A DNA stretch of 53,793 bases from Candidatus Gastranaerophilales bacterium (GCA_947584965.1 CANPWQ010000008.1:1-53793), one strand, 5' to 3'. Counted from the first letter of the stretch, positions 1 to 9,448 are shown. Numbers and translations: made by a program. The notes: generated by a model not told the origin, from the letters alone.

Positions 1-159
1 ATGAGTTTTGGTCCCGGTGTTATTGTTAAACTTACTAAATATATCTCTGCTAACATGTATTGGGGCTTCCCTCTCGGCAGAAGATATGCTGACTTCGAAA
101 ATAACTGGGGCAGAAGCACTGCAAGATTCCACTTTACTCTTACTTCAAACATTCTGTAA
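1..159 (+). CDS. C-terminal end of an outer-membrane beta-barrel protein (Omp85/ShlB-FhaC type), partial
   Basis: The first frame is open from base 1 to a TAA at 157-159 and encodes 52 residues. The gene begins outside the window, so the ATG at base 1 is probably an internal Met. The peptide has alternating hydrophobic strands and ends RFHFTLTSNIL, which resembles the final strands of two-partner-secretion transporters and other Omp85 barrels (a GPG turn, then a strand with aromatic residues, a G-rich loop and a last R.HF.L strand). These proteins sit in the outer membrane and export or insert proteins. Only the last strands are visible, so ShlB/FhaC versus BamA cannot be settled. A strong hairpin terminator follows 15 bases downstream. 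A competing reading frame from base 8 runs through the terminator and is a shadow. Confidence 0.6.
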   Translation: MSFGPGVIVKLTKYISANMYWGFPLGRRYADFENNWGRSTARFHFTLTSNIL

Positions 160-173
160 GATACTATATAAAC

Positions 174-206
174 AAAAAAGAGAACCAAATAGGTTCTCTT
201 TTTTTA
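174..206. terminator. Bidirectional intrinsic terminator
   Basis: A perfect 13-bp stem (174-186 with 192-204, core AGAGAACC/GGTTCTCT) with a 5-base loop is flanked by A-runs on the left and a T-run on the right. It can therefore stop both the plus-strand barrel gene ending at 159 and the minus-strand gene ending at 224. Confidence 0.85.
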
Positions 207-223
207 TATTTATTTTTTTATTT

Positions 224-496
224 TTATATTATTGATTGCCCGTTATACATATTTTTTGTATACTCGTACTCATCTTCTTTGTAATATTGAAGTTCTTTTT
301 CTTTTTCTTGCTTTGTAGACTCCTCACGAGGTTCTATAAACGGCTGAGATTTATCTTTTCGTTTCCAGTTAACCTTAAATCCGTCTAAAAGCCCGTATTC
401 TGTTTCCGTTTTATATGTTCCAACATTTAAAGCATATACCGGAGCTGAAGCAAAAATAATAATTCCTATTAATAATATTGATAATTTCTTTTTCAT
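224..496 (-). CDS. Small exported protein of unknown function
   Basis: This 90-residue protein begins MKKKLSILLIGIIIFASAP, a typical Sec signal peptide with likely cleavage after VYA (about residue 22). The mature part is short and highly charged: a middle stretch rich in Lys/Asp/Pro and a C-terminal half rich in Glu/Lys/Tyr (KEKELQYYKEDEYEYTK). No lipobox cysteine is visible, so it is probably periplasmic or secreted rather than a lipoprotein. It lies 40 bases downstream of the giant gene in the same direction, with no obvious Shine-Dalgarno sequence or promoter between them, so it may be the last gene of that transcript. The terminator at 174-206 lies just beyond it. I do not recognise a family. 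Confidence 0.6.
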   Translation of the reverse strand: MKKKLSILLIGIIIFASAPVYALNVGTYKTETEYGLLDGFKVNWKRKDKSQPFIEPREESTKQEKEKELQYYKEDEYEYTKNMYNGQSII

Positions 497-536
497 AATT
501 ATATTTTACTATGTTTATTTTTTTTATCAAATATAT

Positions 537-3500
537 TTAATTTACATCATATATATCATTTTGTAATCTTAAATTTAAAGTGTCAATTACATCTTTGATA
601 TAAGTTTGAAGCTCTTGTACTTTTGCCGTAAATTCTTCACGAACTTTATATTCATTACTGTTTTCTGGAACATTTAATTTCGACAGCAAGCCAATTCGTT
701 CATCTATCATATCAGAAATAGAAAGTATCATTTTATAATTATTTCCTGCTGTTTCCATTAAATCATTTATTATTTGCAACACTATTGCAGGAAGCAATTG
801 CTCATAAAATAGCGGACTTTCTACCGAAATTGAACCGTCTGCAACTTTTATATTTCTCATATTTTCCAAAAAGGGCTTAATTACTTTAGAATCTTCGTTT
901 ACTTTAAGTCTTCTTTCTACATAATCTGCTATGTGTTTGCAGGCATCTTCAAGTGATTTATACTTTATACGGCTTCTTTCAAAGTACTTTTCAATAACTT
1001 TTTGTAATTCTTCCGCTTCATCTAATGTATTATTTATTGATATTACCGTTTTTTCCGTTTCTTCTTTGGCTTTTTTCAAATTAAATGTATTTATTAAAGC
1101 AATTACTGCACTTCTTGCAAGCCCTGTCTGCTCCATAAACAAACTTAAAGTTGTATAGTTATCATCCGCGTTTTCTAATTGCTGAACAAGATATATTAGT
1201 CCGTCATCACTTGTCATATCGGCTCTTTCTTGTTTTGAGTCTATTAAATCATAAACATAAAATATTGGTAGTATATCTTTTATCTTGGAACTAAAGCCCT
1301 CATGCTGATTTTGTACCAGTTTATATTGTATTTTTGTTTGATTTGCAACCTTTAATGCTTTTTTCAAATACATTCTCTTTATTTTATATTCATCCGTATT
1401 TATCTTTCCTGCTAAAATATCTTTTGTACACTCATTTAAAAGTTTTGCGGGATTTTTTGTTATATAATTTTTTTGAACAAATCTTACAAAATCCGTTAAA
1501 TAATCTTCAATAATCTCATCTGATGCATGTTTCTTTAATAAATTAAGTATATTTTTCATCTTTTGCATTGCATCATTTCTATATCTTGCATCCAAACCTG
1601 TATTTACAAATAATGACATATTATTACTTATTTCTTGCATTGCAGACATCTTATTTTTCCTTGACTTGCCTATAATATCCGCATTTATTAATTCATCAAA
1701 TGCTTGATATATCTGATTTAAAATCTTACCTATTTTACTTCCGTCAAATAAACCGTTGGAATTATTTACTTCTTTTAAAAGTAATTCTATTTGAGTCGTT
1801 ATATTTTCAGCACTCGTATCATCTTTTAATTGCTCATATAATTCATTTAGCGATATTCGTGCTTTTTCATAATTTTTTATATTTTTTTCGGAAAGTAAAA
1901 CATTTTTACCCTCTGACAACTTAGAAAATACTATACTTTTTGATGCCGCATTTTTGAATTTCTTATATTTTGACATCATTAAAAGCGTATGCTCTGCATT
2001 TATTATCTTCTCAACTGACTCACTAAACGATGTGAATATTGATCTTACATATTCTTCTATATATTTATCAGACAATACTATCGGTTGGGGGAATGCTTGT
2101 CTTAGTTTGTATTTAGCAAATGCTTCCGCTTTAAATCCTTTTACAAACTTTTGAACATCCATATCTATCAGTTTTATACGAAATTCCCGGTATATGTTAC
2201 CGGCATCACCTAAATCTGTTGAATATAAAATATCTATTCCAGCAATTTTACTAAAATCTCTTACAACTGACATATCATCAGCTTTATATTTCTTTATGTA
2301 ATCATAGCCTGATTCAAAATTTAAGCCTAAATCTTCAGGAGTTAATACATCCATAAACTTTTTCGATAATTCAAATTCTCCATTTTGAAACCCTTGTATT
2401 AATTTTAACAATTCATTATCATCTTTTGGTTTAAGGTATTTATCTATTGCAGCTGTAAATTCTTTTGCCAGAGGAGATTTATTAAATGAGGAATTGGAAT
2501 TTTTTATATCATCTACGGATTTTATTTTTATATCCTTGTATATGATTTCAGATATTATTTCTCCTGCTTTTTTAGCAAAGTACTCGGCTGCTGCTTCATT
2601 ATCAAATAATAATTTTGCATTTTCTTCTGCGTTTTGCTTTAGTATTTCTTCAAGCTGAATTAGCGAGCCTTTCCAGTTAGAATCTTCTTCCATTGAAACA
2701 TCAAATATTTTTACTAATGTTTCATCTTTTATATGTTCGTCTTTTTTCTCACCGAATTGGTCTTCTATATCCTCAAACAATTGCATTATTTTCGATTTTG
2801 AATACATCATAATCATAGCAAGTGTTCTATCGGACTTTCCTATAATATCACTAATCTTATCAATATTATCACCAATTAATTCTTCTTTTGCTTCTTCTAA
2901 TTCTCCAAGAGTTTGCGAAGACAGTATTATATCCCTCAACTCATCATCATGAGTCAGCCTGTATAATACCAGTTTTTCCATTGTTAATTTTAACTGATCA
3001 TTGTCGGGAAGTTTATCATATTCCTCTTGTGAATTAATTTTTTCTAATCTATTTGCAAGCAGTTCCATGCGCATTTCAATTAAATCATCTAAGCCGTCTA
3101 TATTATCAGGATTAATAGGATGTTGTGCCAATTCTTTTTCATAATCTGTTAATTGCGCATCTGCATCATTTATTTCAAATATAGACTGCATTAACTTATA
3201 CAACTTAGAATAAGTTCTGTCACTGCTTCCGGGTAAAATTACATCACTAAATAATCCAAACTTAGTTTTTCCGCCCTCCGCAGTTCCGACAGCACAATCT
3301 ATATCTGACACTTTTTGTCCAATTCTGAAGCTCTTATCCAGAATAAATCCGTCACGCCAGCCGTACCCGCCGCCGTAATCGGTATATCTTTTGCCGTTTG
3401 CACCTGTCCAGTAATATTCATTTTCGACTTTTCCCCAGGAATTATCTGTCCACAGTACGTCTTCATTTCTTTTTTTACCTGTTTTCGGGTCGGTAAAACT

Positions 3501-6338
3501 TTCTGATGTTACCATTGGAATATATTGAGCGTGAAAAGCATAATCGCTATCATCTACACTGGATGACATTATTCCGCTGCCTTTTCCTGCTTTTATATAC
3601 TCTGCAGCTTTCTTAACGTCGGTTTCTATATGATGGGGTTTCCCTGTCATTTGCTCTATTATTCTTACCTGCTCATTTGAGCTTAACCCGCTTGAGCCTT
3701 CTTCTCGCACCCAGAATTGCCCGTTTAATCTTCCTATATATGAATACTGATCTTCAAGTTCATCATGGAGAAGCTCGGTTATATCTTTATATGAATTTTT
3801 ACCGAATTTTCTCATTGCAGATACCGAAGAATCTATTTTATTAAGCAAATCAATTTCATCTGTTTGAAATTTTACTGCAGCTGCATTTGCTTTTTTACGC
3901 ATTTTTATATTAGGTATATTTTTCCTGTTTTCAGCAATTTGAGTATCAATCAAATCAAATCTTTCTTTAAGTTTATCCAGTTTTTTTGTTGAAAGTATCC
4001 ATTGATTTCGTTCAAATGCGTTTATTATTAAGTCGCGGCTTTTTGGCACTTGCCATCTGTTTAATATTTCATTATACTGATCTCTTAATTTCAGATATTC
4101 GTTTCTTTTTTGAGTAAGTGGCATAACTACTTCGTTTTCACCATATTTTGACTGCAATTTTGCATATTCTTCTTCTGATATTCCTGTTTGAAGCATTGTA
4201 AAATATGAACCTAATATCGCATTTGAAAACTCAATAATATTTTCATATCCGAGTTCTCTGATTGCTTCCTGAACTTCATAAGTATTTATTGACTTTGAGC
4301 TGTTTAATCTGTCAATACTCTTTTTTATTCTTTTCAATATTGCATCTTTTTCCGGCTTAATCTCGAATATATCCGCGGCTCGATATATTATCTCTTTATT
4401 ACCTGATTTAACTTCATTTAAAGTTTCTTCATACATCTCAATCAACAAACTTTTTATATCGGAATTAAGCAGTTCTTTTATTAAAGAGTTCAATTTCAAA
4501 GGAATTAAACTTTCAATTTGAATTATATCCCTTGTAAGTCTGTTTTTCATTTTATCTTCAGAATTTTCTAAACCGAATTGACCTGCAAATTGTTCTCGAA
4601 ATTCTTTTGAAGAAAGTTTTGGTTCTAATGAATGCAGATATTTTACAGCTCTTGTTGCTTGAGGCTGTATATTCAACATCTTTTCATACCGCATTACACC
4701 ATCAGGCATATTTACATCGGCTTCTACCGCACTTCTGTGCGCTGCCGCGATTCTGAATAAATTTTTATAATACCTTAATTTCCCCGCAGGTGATGAATAT
4801 TTTTTTGCATTAGCAAATTTTTTATCCGTTAGCGAATACTCATCAGTCATATTATATATAATTTCGAGTTTTTCACTCAATCTTGTTTTTTGGGCTTCTG
4901 TCATATTTTCGTCAGATTTTTCTATAAATTCTTCAAGCCGCTCTTTTTTTATTTCTTTGGGTAATTTCTCTGAAACATTAATTTCATTGCTTGAGTTTGT
5001 TCCGTTGTAGTATTTTATCAAGTCACGTCTTAATTCTCTTATTTGAATAAAAGGTTTTTCAGGGAAAACATATTTGAGTGCGTCATCAAGTTTAGCTCCA
5101 AGTTTACCTTGTTCTTTCAACCATTTATTTTTAGATTGTTCTATACCTGACTGTAAATTTTTTATTTCTTTTCTTTTTTTCTCTAACGCTTCAATTTCTG
5201 AATTTTCTTTTATCAATGCTTTTAAAAATGCTTTTGCGGGAGTTAATGTTTCACCAAGCCCCTCATACCAGCTGGAATCATCATATATCCCGTAATAATC
5301 ATCGTCAAAAGCCGTGTATCGTTCCGTTAATATACTTCCATCACCGCTTGCGTGCGCATTTTGCATCCATATATGGGCTGAAGCGTCTATAATTCTATAT
5401 CCCCGTGACAATGCGGCGTCATAATTTATATCTGCCTTTTCTATTTCTATTTTTTTACCGGTTCCAAGTTCTGTTACATCAAACACTTCCATTGTCGGAC
5501 TGTCTTTTAACTCATCAAGAATAATATCAACGTACCTTGTTTTATCCTCATACGCCAATGCTTTTCGGCATATTGATATTGCCGCACATATTCCCGAGTG
5601 CAGTTGGTCTACCGATTTTATTGTTAACACGTCATCTTCAGGTGTTTTTATTACTATATCGGAAAGCATCTCGTCCAATACTTGTAATTTTTTATCTTCC
5701 AGTTGAGGATGTATTTTATATTCATCACTTAAAAAATATTTAAATTTTTCCAAACATTCTTTTTTTTGTACAATCGATGTTTCTGATGAAGCTATAAAAT
5801 AATCCAAATTTTTCCTGATATTTGCAATCCGAATTATGTCATCTCCGTCGGCATTTTCGGTTTCTTTAGCCAAAACGGCAGTTATATGACTTCTTAACGA
5901 AAGAACATCTTTTTGCTCCGATGTTAAGGGGTGTTTATAATCGTCATCAGTATATCTTTTAAATCTGCGTTTTAAATCTTCGACATTATCCTCTGAACTA
6001 TCTAATGCCATGCTTATCACATTATTTAATATTTCCTGCCAGTTTGTATTTTCTCTATCCTCGGGAGTTATTCCCTCATCATCTAATATTGCTTTAAATT
6101 CCGTATTTGTACCTTGTCCGTAATTAAGATGTTCGGATATATCCAATAAAAATTCAATATTGGCACGGTCCGGAGTCTTTGATAAATTTTGTATAGCTTT
6201 AAGTATATTCAACTTAGCATTTTCACTTATCGGATTTGTTCCATTTTTTAGCTGTTCTATTGAATTTATATCGGTTCTTCTGCTTTTAAATGCAAATTTT
6301 AAATTATTTTGCGCAAATTTAATTTCATTTATTCTCAT
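537..6338 (-). CDS. Giant 1,933-residue protein with a split papain-fold (clan CA) cysteine-protease domain
   Basis: The N-terminal 230 residues are mostly helical. Residues 245-251 read QLHSGIC, which matches the Gln-x5-Cys oxyanion/nucleophile motif of papain and calpain (predicted Gln245, Cys251). The matching second half appears about 685 residues later. His936 lies in YAFHAQYIPMV and Asn966 in WTDNSWG, the papain hallmark, followed by a Gly/Tyr-rich segment YGGGYGWRDGF (988-998). Before His936, residues 885-925 resemble the calpain/C58 right lobe. The intervening part (about 380-860) is charged and helical, with coiled-coil character, as is the long C-terminal half (1,050-1,933). There is no signal peptide or membrane segment. 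The start is supported by AAAAGGAT upstream of the ATG, and an inverted repeat lies in the leader. I infer a cysteine peptidase or transglutaminase-like effector; its substrate and location are unknown. Confidence 0.65.
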   Translation of the reverse strand: MRINEIKFAQNNLKFAFKSRRTDINSIEQLKNGTNPISENAKLNILKAIQNLSKTPDRANIEFLLDISEHLNYGQGTNTEFKAILDDEGITPEDRENTNWQEILNNVISMALDSSEDNVEDLKRRFKRYTDDDYKHPLTSEQKDVLSLRSHITAVLAKETENADGDDIIRIANIRKNLDYFIASSETSIVQKKECLEKFKYFLSDEYKIHPQLEDKKLQVLDEMLSDIVIKTPEDDVLTIKSVDQLHSGICAAISICRKALAYEDKTRYVDIILDELKDSPTMEVFDVTELGTGKKIEIEKADINYDAALSRGYRIIDASAHIWMQNAHASGDGSILTERYTAFDDDYYGIYDDSSWYEGLGETLTPAKAFLKALIKENSEIEALEKKRKEIKNLQSGIEQSKNKWLKEQGKLGAKLDDALKYVFPEKPFIQIRELRRDLIKYYNGTNSSNEINVSEKLPKEIKKERLEEFIEKSDENMTEAQKTRLSEKLEIIYNMTDEYSLTDKKFANAKKYSSPAGKLRYYKNLFRIAAAHRSAVEADVNMPDGVMRYEKMLNIQPQATRAVKYLHSLEPKLSSKEFREQFAGQFGLENSEDKMKNRLTRDIIQIESLIPLKLNSLIKELLNSDIKSLLIEMYEETLNEVKSGNKEIIYRAADIFEIKPEKDAILKRIKKSIDRLNSSKSINTYEVQEAIRELGYENIIEFSNAILGSYFTMLQTGISEEEYAKLQSKYGENEVVMPLTQKRNEYLKLRDQYNEILNRWQVPKSRDLIINAFERNQWILSTKKLDKLKERFDLIDTQIAENRKNIPNIKMRKKANAAAVKFQTDEIDLLNKIDSSVSAMRKFGKNSYKDITELLHDELEDQYSYIGRLNGQFWVREEGSSGLSSNEQVRIIEQMTGKPHHIETDVKKAAEYIKAGKGSGIMSSSVDDSDYAFHAQYIPMVTSESFTDPKTGKKRNEDVLWTDNSWGKVENEYYWTGANGKRYTDYGGGYGWRDGFILDKSFRIGQKVSDIDCAVGTAEGGKTKFGLFSDVILPGSSDRTYSKLYKLMQSIFEINDADAQLTDYEKELAQHPINPDNIDGLDDLIEMRMELLANRLEKINSQEEYDKLPDNDQLKLTMEKLVLYRLTHDDELRDIILSSQTLGELEEAKEELIGDNIDKISDIIGKSDRTLAMIMMYSKSKIMQLFEDIEDQFGEKKDEHIKDETLVKIFDVSMEEDSNWKGSLIQLEEILKQNAEENAKLLFDNEAAAEYFAKKAGEIISEIIYKDIKIKSVDDIKNSNSSFNKSPLAKEFTAAIDKYLKPKDDNELLKLIQGFQNGEFELSKKFMDVLTPEDLGLNFESGYDYIKKYKADDMSVVRDFSKIAGIDILYSTDLGDAGNIYREFRIKLIDMDVQKFVKGFKAEAFAKYKLRQAFPQPIVLSDKYIEEYVRSIFTSFSESVEKIINAEHTLLMMSKYKKFKNAASKSIVFSKLSEGKNVLLSEKNIKNYEKARISLNELYEQLKDDTSAENITTQIELLLKEVNNSNGLFDGSKIGKILNQIYQAFDELINADIIGKSRKNKMSAMQEISNNMSLFVNTGLDARYRNDAMQKMKNILNLLKKHASDEIIEDYLTDFVRFVQKNYITKNPAKLLNECTKDILAGKINTDEYKIKRMYLKKALKVANQTKIQYKLVQNQHEGFSSKIKDILPIFYVYDLIDSKQERADMTSDDGLIYLVQQLENADDNYTTLSLFMEQTGLARSAVIALINTFNLKKAKEETEKTVISINNTLDEAEELQKVIEKYFERSRIKYKSLEDACKHIADYVERRLKVNEDSKVIKPFLENMRNIKVADGSISVESPLFYEQLLPAIVLQIINDLMETAGNNYKMILSISDMIDERIGLLSKLNVPENSNEYKVREEFTAKVQELQTYIKDVIDTLNLRLQNDIYDVN

Positions 6339-6350
6339 TAATATATCCTT

Positions 6351-6371
6351 TTAATATCTATTGGATATTAA
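6351..6371. promoter_or_regulatory. Inverted repeat in the leader of the giant gene (possible operator)
   Basis: TTAATATC-TATTG-GATATTAA is an 8-bp perfect inverted repeat with a 5-base spacer. It sits just upstream of the Shine-Dalgarno sequence of the gene starting at 6338. It could be an operator for a dimeric regulator or a weak mRNA hairpin. With only A/T-rich arms a chance origin is possible. Confidence 0.35.
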
Positions 6372-6435
6372 TTATGAGAATATATTTTTTTGTCACTTTA
6401 TCAGTTACATTACAAATTTTTTTTACATTAGTTTA

Positions 6436-7041
6436 CTATATTAAATCTACCAACCCTGTTGAATGATCGAAATGACATTTCGCAATATATACATCACCGC
6501 GGTTTACTGCGTCTGATATAATTTTTGATTTTTTCATTATTGTTTCTTCCACCCAAATTGTATGTTGCATTGCAAAATAATTATGGCAGGTTATATCTTC
6601 ATTTTTATCTAAAACCGGGTATACACAAGATAATATTGATTTGAAATCATCCTCTATTTTAGGATAATGCTCTTTTGCATATTTCATTACTCCGCAGTCG
6701 TCATGCCCTAATAATATAACCAATGGTACTTTTAACTTTTTAACGGCATACTCGATACTTTCAATAACATTATCCCCGGCCGTAATTCCTGCAACTCTTA
6801 CAACAAAAAGCTCGCCTATTCCGCAATCAAATATTATCTCAGGAACTACTCTGGAATCAGAACAGCTTAACACTACCGCATAAGGCTCTTGATGAAAGGC
6901 ATATTTTTTAAGTGTTTCTATGCTCATATTTTTTGCCGTCGGGGTTGAATTTACAAAATTTCTGTTTCCCGACAATAATTTTTTAAGCTCTGTTTTTGCC
7001 CTTAACGGTATATTTTCGGGTAATTTTATTTCCATTTTCAT
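6436..7041 (-). CDS. Beta-class carbonic anhydrase
   Basis: This enzyme interconverts CO2 and bicarbonate in the cytoplasm using a zinc ion. From the start I chose, the protein has 201 residues. It shows Cys60-Ser-Asp62-Ser-Arg64 and later His113-Asp-Asp-Cys116, so both zinc cysteines, the zinc histidine and the Asp/Arg dyad are intact. An upstream in-frame start at 7149 would add 36 hydrophobic, non-conserved residues and overlap the divergent gene at 7130. The ATG at 7041 has AAGGA five bases upstream and a promoter at 7059-7087, so I prefer it. No bicarbonate transporter or carboxysome gene is adjacent. It probably supplies bicarbonate to carboxylases. Confidence 0.9.
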   Translation of the reverse strand: MKMEIKLPENIPLRAKTELKKLLSGNRNFVNSTPTAKNMSIETLKKYAFHQEPYAVVLSCSDSRVVPEIIFDCGIGELFVVRVAGITAGDNVIESIEYAVKKLKVPLVILLGHDDCGVMKYAKEHYPKIEDDFKSILSCVYPVLDKNEDITCHNYFAMQHTIWVEETIMKKSKIISDAVNRGDVYIAKCHFDHSTGLVDLI

Positions 7042-7058
7042 TTTTCCTTTTTGTTTAT

Positions 7059-7087
7059 ATTGTAAATATATTCCCTTTTTTAAGCAA
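7059..7087 (-). promoter_or_regulatory. Promoter of the carbonic anhydrase gene
   Basis: On the minus strand, TTGCTT is separated by 17 bases from TACAAT, followed by an AAGGA ribosome-binding site and the ATG at 7041. Spacing is ideal for the main sigma factor. It also supports the shorter start of the gene. Confidence 0.5.
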
Positions 7088-7129
7088 TATAATTTATAAT
7101 AAAAAAGTGGAGTAGTTAAGGAGTATATT

Positions 7130-7789
7130 ATGGCTAATAATGCATACATTATTCAAAGAAACCAAAAACTTGGTACACAGGTAGTTAATATGCTAAATAA
7201 AAGGTATTTTGAAGCATATTATGCAAAGAATAAAAAAGAAGCACTGGAAAAAGCAATTGAGCTTTTACCGACAAAAGGTGAAAGTATTTCTTGGGGCGGG
7301 TCTATGTCCATAATTGAAATAGGGCTTTTAGACCATGTTTTAAAAAACAACTATAATGTTATAAATCGTGATAAGGCGGCAACACCTGAAGAACGCAACG
7401 AGCTGCTTAGAAAAGCCATGACTTGTGATACTTTTTTAATGGGTTCAAACGCATTAAGTGAAAGAGGTGAACTCGTTAACATTGACTGTATGGGGAACAG
7501 AACAGCTGCTTTAATGTTCGGACCTAAAAATGTCATTATTATTGTAGGAATAAATAAAGTTATGCCCTCACTCGATGACGCTATAAAAAGAGCAAGAAAT
7601 GTTGCTGCACCTACCAATATGCAAAGGGTTGCCGGAAACGGAATAAGACAAACTCCTTGTTTTGGAATAGGAAGTTGCAGTGATTGCAATTCTACAGACT
7701 CAATTTGTTCACACATTGTTATTACAAGACTTTGCAATCCGCCTAAAAGAATTAAAGTTATTTTAACGGGTGAAACTTTAGGATTTTAA
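7130..7789 (+). CDS. LUD-domain protein (LutC/YkgG, DUF162 family)
   Basis: The 219-residue protein is a stand-alone LUD domain. Diagnostic stretches are WGGSMSIIEIGLL (about residues 55-67), MGSNALSERGELVNID and NVIIIVGINKVMPSLDDA, followed by a Cys-rich tail (CFGIGSCSDCNSTDSIC) that may bind a metal or cluster. Family members take part in lactate oxidation (LutC) or related redox steps, usually with LutA/LutB. No lutA or lutB is in this window, so the substrate is open. A clear AAGGAG lies eight bases before the ATG. The gene ends four bases inside the convergent neighbour at 7786. Confidence 0.85.
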   Translation: MANNAYIIQRNQKLGTQVVNMLNKRYFEAYYAKNKKEALEKAIELLPTKGESISWGGSMSIIEIGLLDHVLKNNYNVINRDKAATPEERNELLRKAMTCDTFLMGSNALSERGELVNIDCMGNRTAALMFGPKNVIIIVGINKVMPSLDDAIKRARNVAAPTNMQRVAGNGIRQTPCFGIGSCSDCNSTDSICSHIVITRLCNPPKRIKVILTGETLGF

Positions 7790-8478
7790 TCTTCCGTTTT
7801 AAAATGTTTTTCTGCTGCTTCCGAGGTTAATAGCATTACTGCTAAACTCGGAAGCATTTTTATATTTCCGCTTTTTATTAATTCTTTTATTTGTTTATGC
7901 AGTACTTTATCCGGTGAACGAAATCCCATTTTATAATAAAACGGTATAGGATTTTCATTTTTTCTATATCTTGATTCGTCTCTTCCGTATCCTACCGAAG
8001 AATGCAGCCACAGGGCACCGCCCTTTCCTCGTTTTCGACTTACTGTCACTGCTTCTTTTATTAATTCCGTACCTATACCCGAATATGTTTCACCCATTAA
8101 TGACCTTATTTCAAGAATTTTAGGTATATTATTATCAGGCTCTGTTAATACATAATCATCTTCAGGAAATACACTGTCGCAATTCATATTCATATATCCT
8201 GCTTCTTTTCGATTTACCATTAATTTGTAAAATAAAAAGTCACCAATCCTATCTCTCATTAACTCTGCCCTTTGAGGCATTAATGTATCTCTGTTAATTA
8301 ATTCAACAGTTTTTACTTTCCTAAACCTGCCAAATGAAGGCATGAAATTGGATTGAAGTACATATAAGGGAACTTTTTCTCCGCTATTTTTAATTTTTTC
8401 ATTTTGGTATGCTAATTTTTGTTGTTTTAAACAAGAATAATTATTATATAATTTTCGTGAAACAGGCTTTATTTGCAT
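7786..8478 (-). CDS. Probable GNAT-fold N-acetyltransferase
   Basis: This 230-residue protein has a GNAT-like core in its second half. LEIRSLMGETYSGIGTELI (about 126-144) resembles motif A, the acetyl-CoA pyrophosphate loop and following helix. GGALWLHSSVG is the next strand, and PIPFYYKMGFR is the usual motif B. The N-terminal 60 residues are poorly conserved and start MQIKPVSRKLY, similar to the starts of two other uncharacterised proteins in this window. The C-terminus has a short helical extension. AAGGAG precedes the start. The acceptor substrate cannot be told. The gene converges on the LUD gene with a 4-bp overlap, so there is no room for a terminator. Confidence 0.6.
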   Translation of the reverse strand: MQIKPVSRKLYNNYSCLKQQKLAYQNEKIKNSGEKVPLYVLQSNFMPSFGRFRKVKTVELINRDTLMPQRAELMRDRIGDFLFYKLMVNRKEAGYMNMNCDSVFPEDDYVLTEPDNNIPKILEIRSLMGETYSGIGTELIKEAVTVSRKRGKGGALWLHSSVGYGRDESRYRKNENPIPFYYKMGFRSPDKVLHKQIKELIKSGNIKMLPSLAVMLLTSEAAEKHFKTED

Positions 8479-8525
8479 ATTTTCTCCTTACGATAATATA
8501 AAACATATAAAAATTTTTTTTGCCA

Positions 8526-8556
8526 TAAGAAAAAAGGCTTTACGGATGTAAAGCCT
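8526..8556 (-). terminator. Terminator of the fliJ-fliK-hook gene cluster
   Basis: A 9-bp stem, AGGCTTTAC/GTAAAGCCT (8535-8543 with 8548-8556), has a 4-base loop. On the minus strand it is followed by TTTTTCTT, giving a standard intrinsic terminator for the flagellar genes ending at 8612. The plus-strand side has no T-run. Confidence 0.75.
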
Positions 8557-8611
8557 GCCTTGACATTGTTACTCTCATTCCGAGTTGTTTATGCCATTTT
8601 TATTTTATATT

Positions 8612-9448
8612 CTAACTGCTCATCAACTCTATTGCATTTTGAAGCAGGGTTTTATGCGATTTAACCATTTGATCGGCAAGTGTTAACTGCATTTGAGCCT
8701 GCTGGTAATAAGCACTGTTTGCGTCAAAATCCACATTAGAAAGCTCAATAAGTCCGCTTCTTACTTCACCTCTGCCAACAACAGGTCTGCCGGAATCAAC
8801 AGTTTCGATAAACTGTCCTTCTTTTACTTCAAATAACTGCTGAGGGTTATGGAAATTTATTATTGCAACTTTATATAAAGGAGTCATAACCTTTCCGCCG
8901 TCAGCTTTTCCGTATAATATTCCGTCATCTTTAAATTCAAATTCTTCATACTTACCTAAATATTTTCCGTTAGACGGGTCAATCCATAATTTAATATTTG
9001 TAGTAGGAACGGAAGCCGCTCCGCCATCAAAAGCAGTATCAACAAAAGAGTCTGCGTCAACCGGTTTTGCGCCGTTCATTATCTCTCCCTTATCATTTAA
9101 AATATATCCTTGAACTGCTTGGCCGTCTTTACTTCTGTATACTCCTTCGCCGTCAAATTTAAACTCTCCGAGCCTTGTATATACAAGTCTGCCCTTATCA
9201 TTTCTTAATACGAAATATCCGTTTCCCTCAAGAAATATGTTTTCATCTGATGTTCCGGGCTGTGATTTTCCTTGACTCAAATTACGCAGCCCCGTATTTC
9301 CGACAGAACCGTCCAAAAATGTTTTAAAGGTAAATTGTTTTTCACGGTATCCCGGAGTATAAACATTCACAAGGTTTTCTGTTATATCATTTATCCAGTA
9401 TCTTGTTACTTTTTGAGTATTTAATGCCGTAATAAATCCGTCATGCAT
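8612..9448 (-). CDS. Flagellar hook/rod protein of the FlgE/FlgF/FlgG family
   Basis: The 278-residue protein has the axial-protein layout. The N-terminal helix carries the family motif in altered form (NLVNVYTPGYREKQ instead of NIAN-NTxGYK). A central beta domain includes NGYFVLRNDKGRLVYTRLGEF, then KVAIINFHNPQQLFEVKEGQ. The C-terminal helix is GLIELSNVDFDANSAYYQQ. It lies directly after a FliK-like hook-length gene (TAATG, 1-bp overlap), which favours a hook (FlgE) role. It is short for FlgE and closer in length to FlgF/FlgG, and two other family members are encoded near 49-50 kb. The exact subclass is therefore uncertain. It would be exported by the flagellar type III apparatus. Confidence 0.8.
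   Translation of the reverse strand: MHDGFITALNTQKVTRYWINDITENLVNVYTPGYREKQFTFKTFLDGSVGNTGLRNLSQGKSQPGTSDENIFLEGNGYFVLRNDKGRLVYTRLGEFKFDGEGVYRSKDGQAVQGYILNDKGEIMNGAKPVDADSFVDTAFDGGAASVPTTNIKLWIDPSNGKYLGKYEEFEFKDDGILYGKADGGKVMTPLYKVAIINFHNPQQLFEVKEGQFIETVDSGRPVVGRGEVRSGLIELSNVDFDANSAYYQQAQMQLTLADQMVKSHKTLLQNAIELMSS

Noticed and set aside
8-235. Open frame of 75 residues at the left edge
   Set aside because: It is a shifted frame of the outer-membrane barrel end, runs through the terminator and has no family features.
7042-7149. 36-residue hydrophobic N-terminal extension of carbonic anhydrase
   Set aside because: It overlaps the divergent LUD gene and the promoter, and the ATG at 7041 has a good ribosome-binding site.
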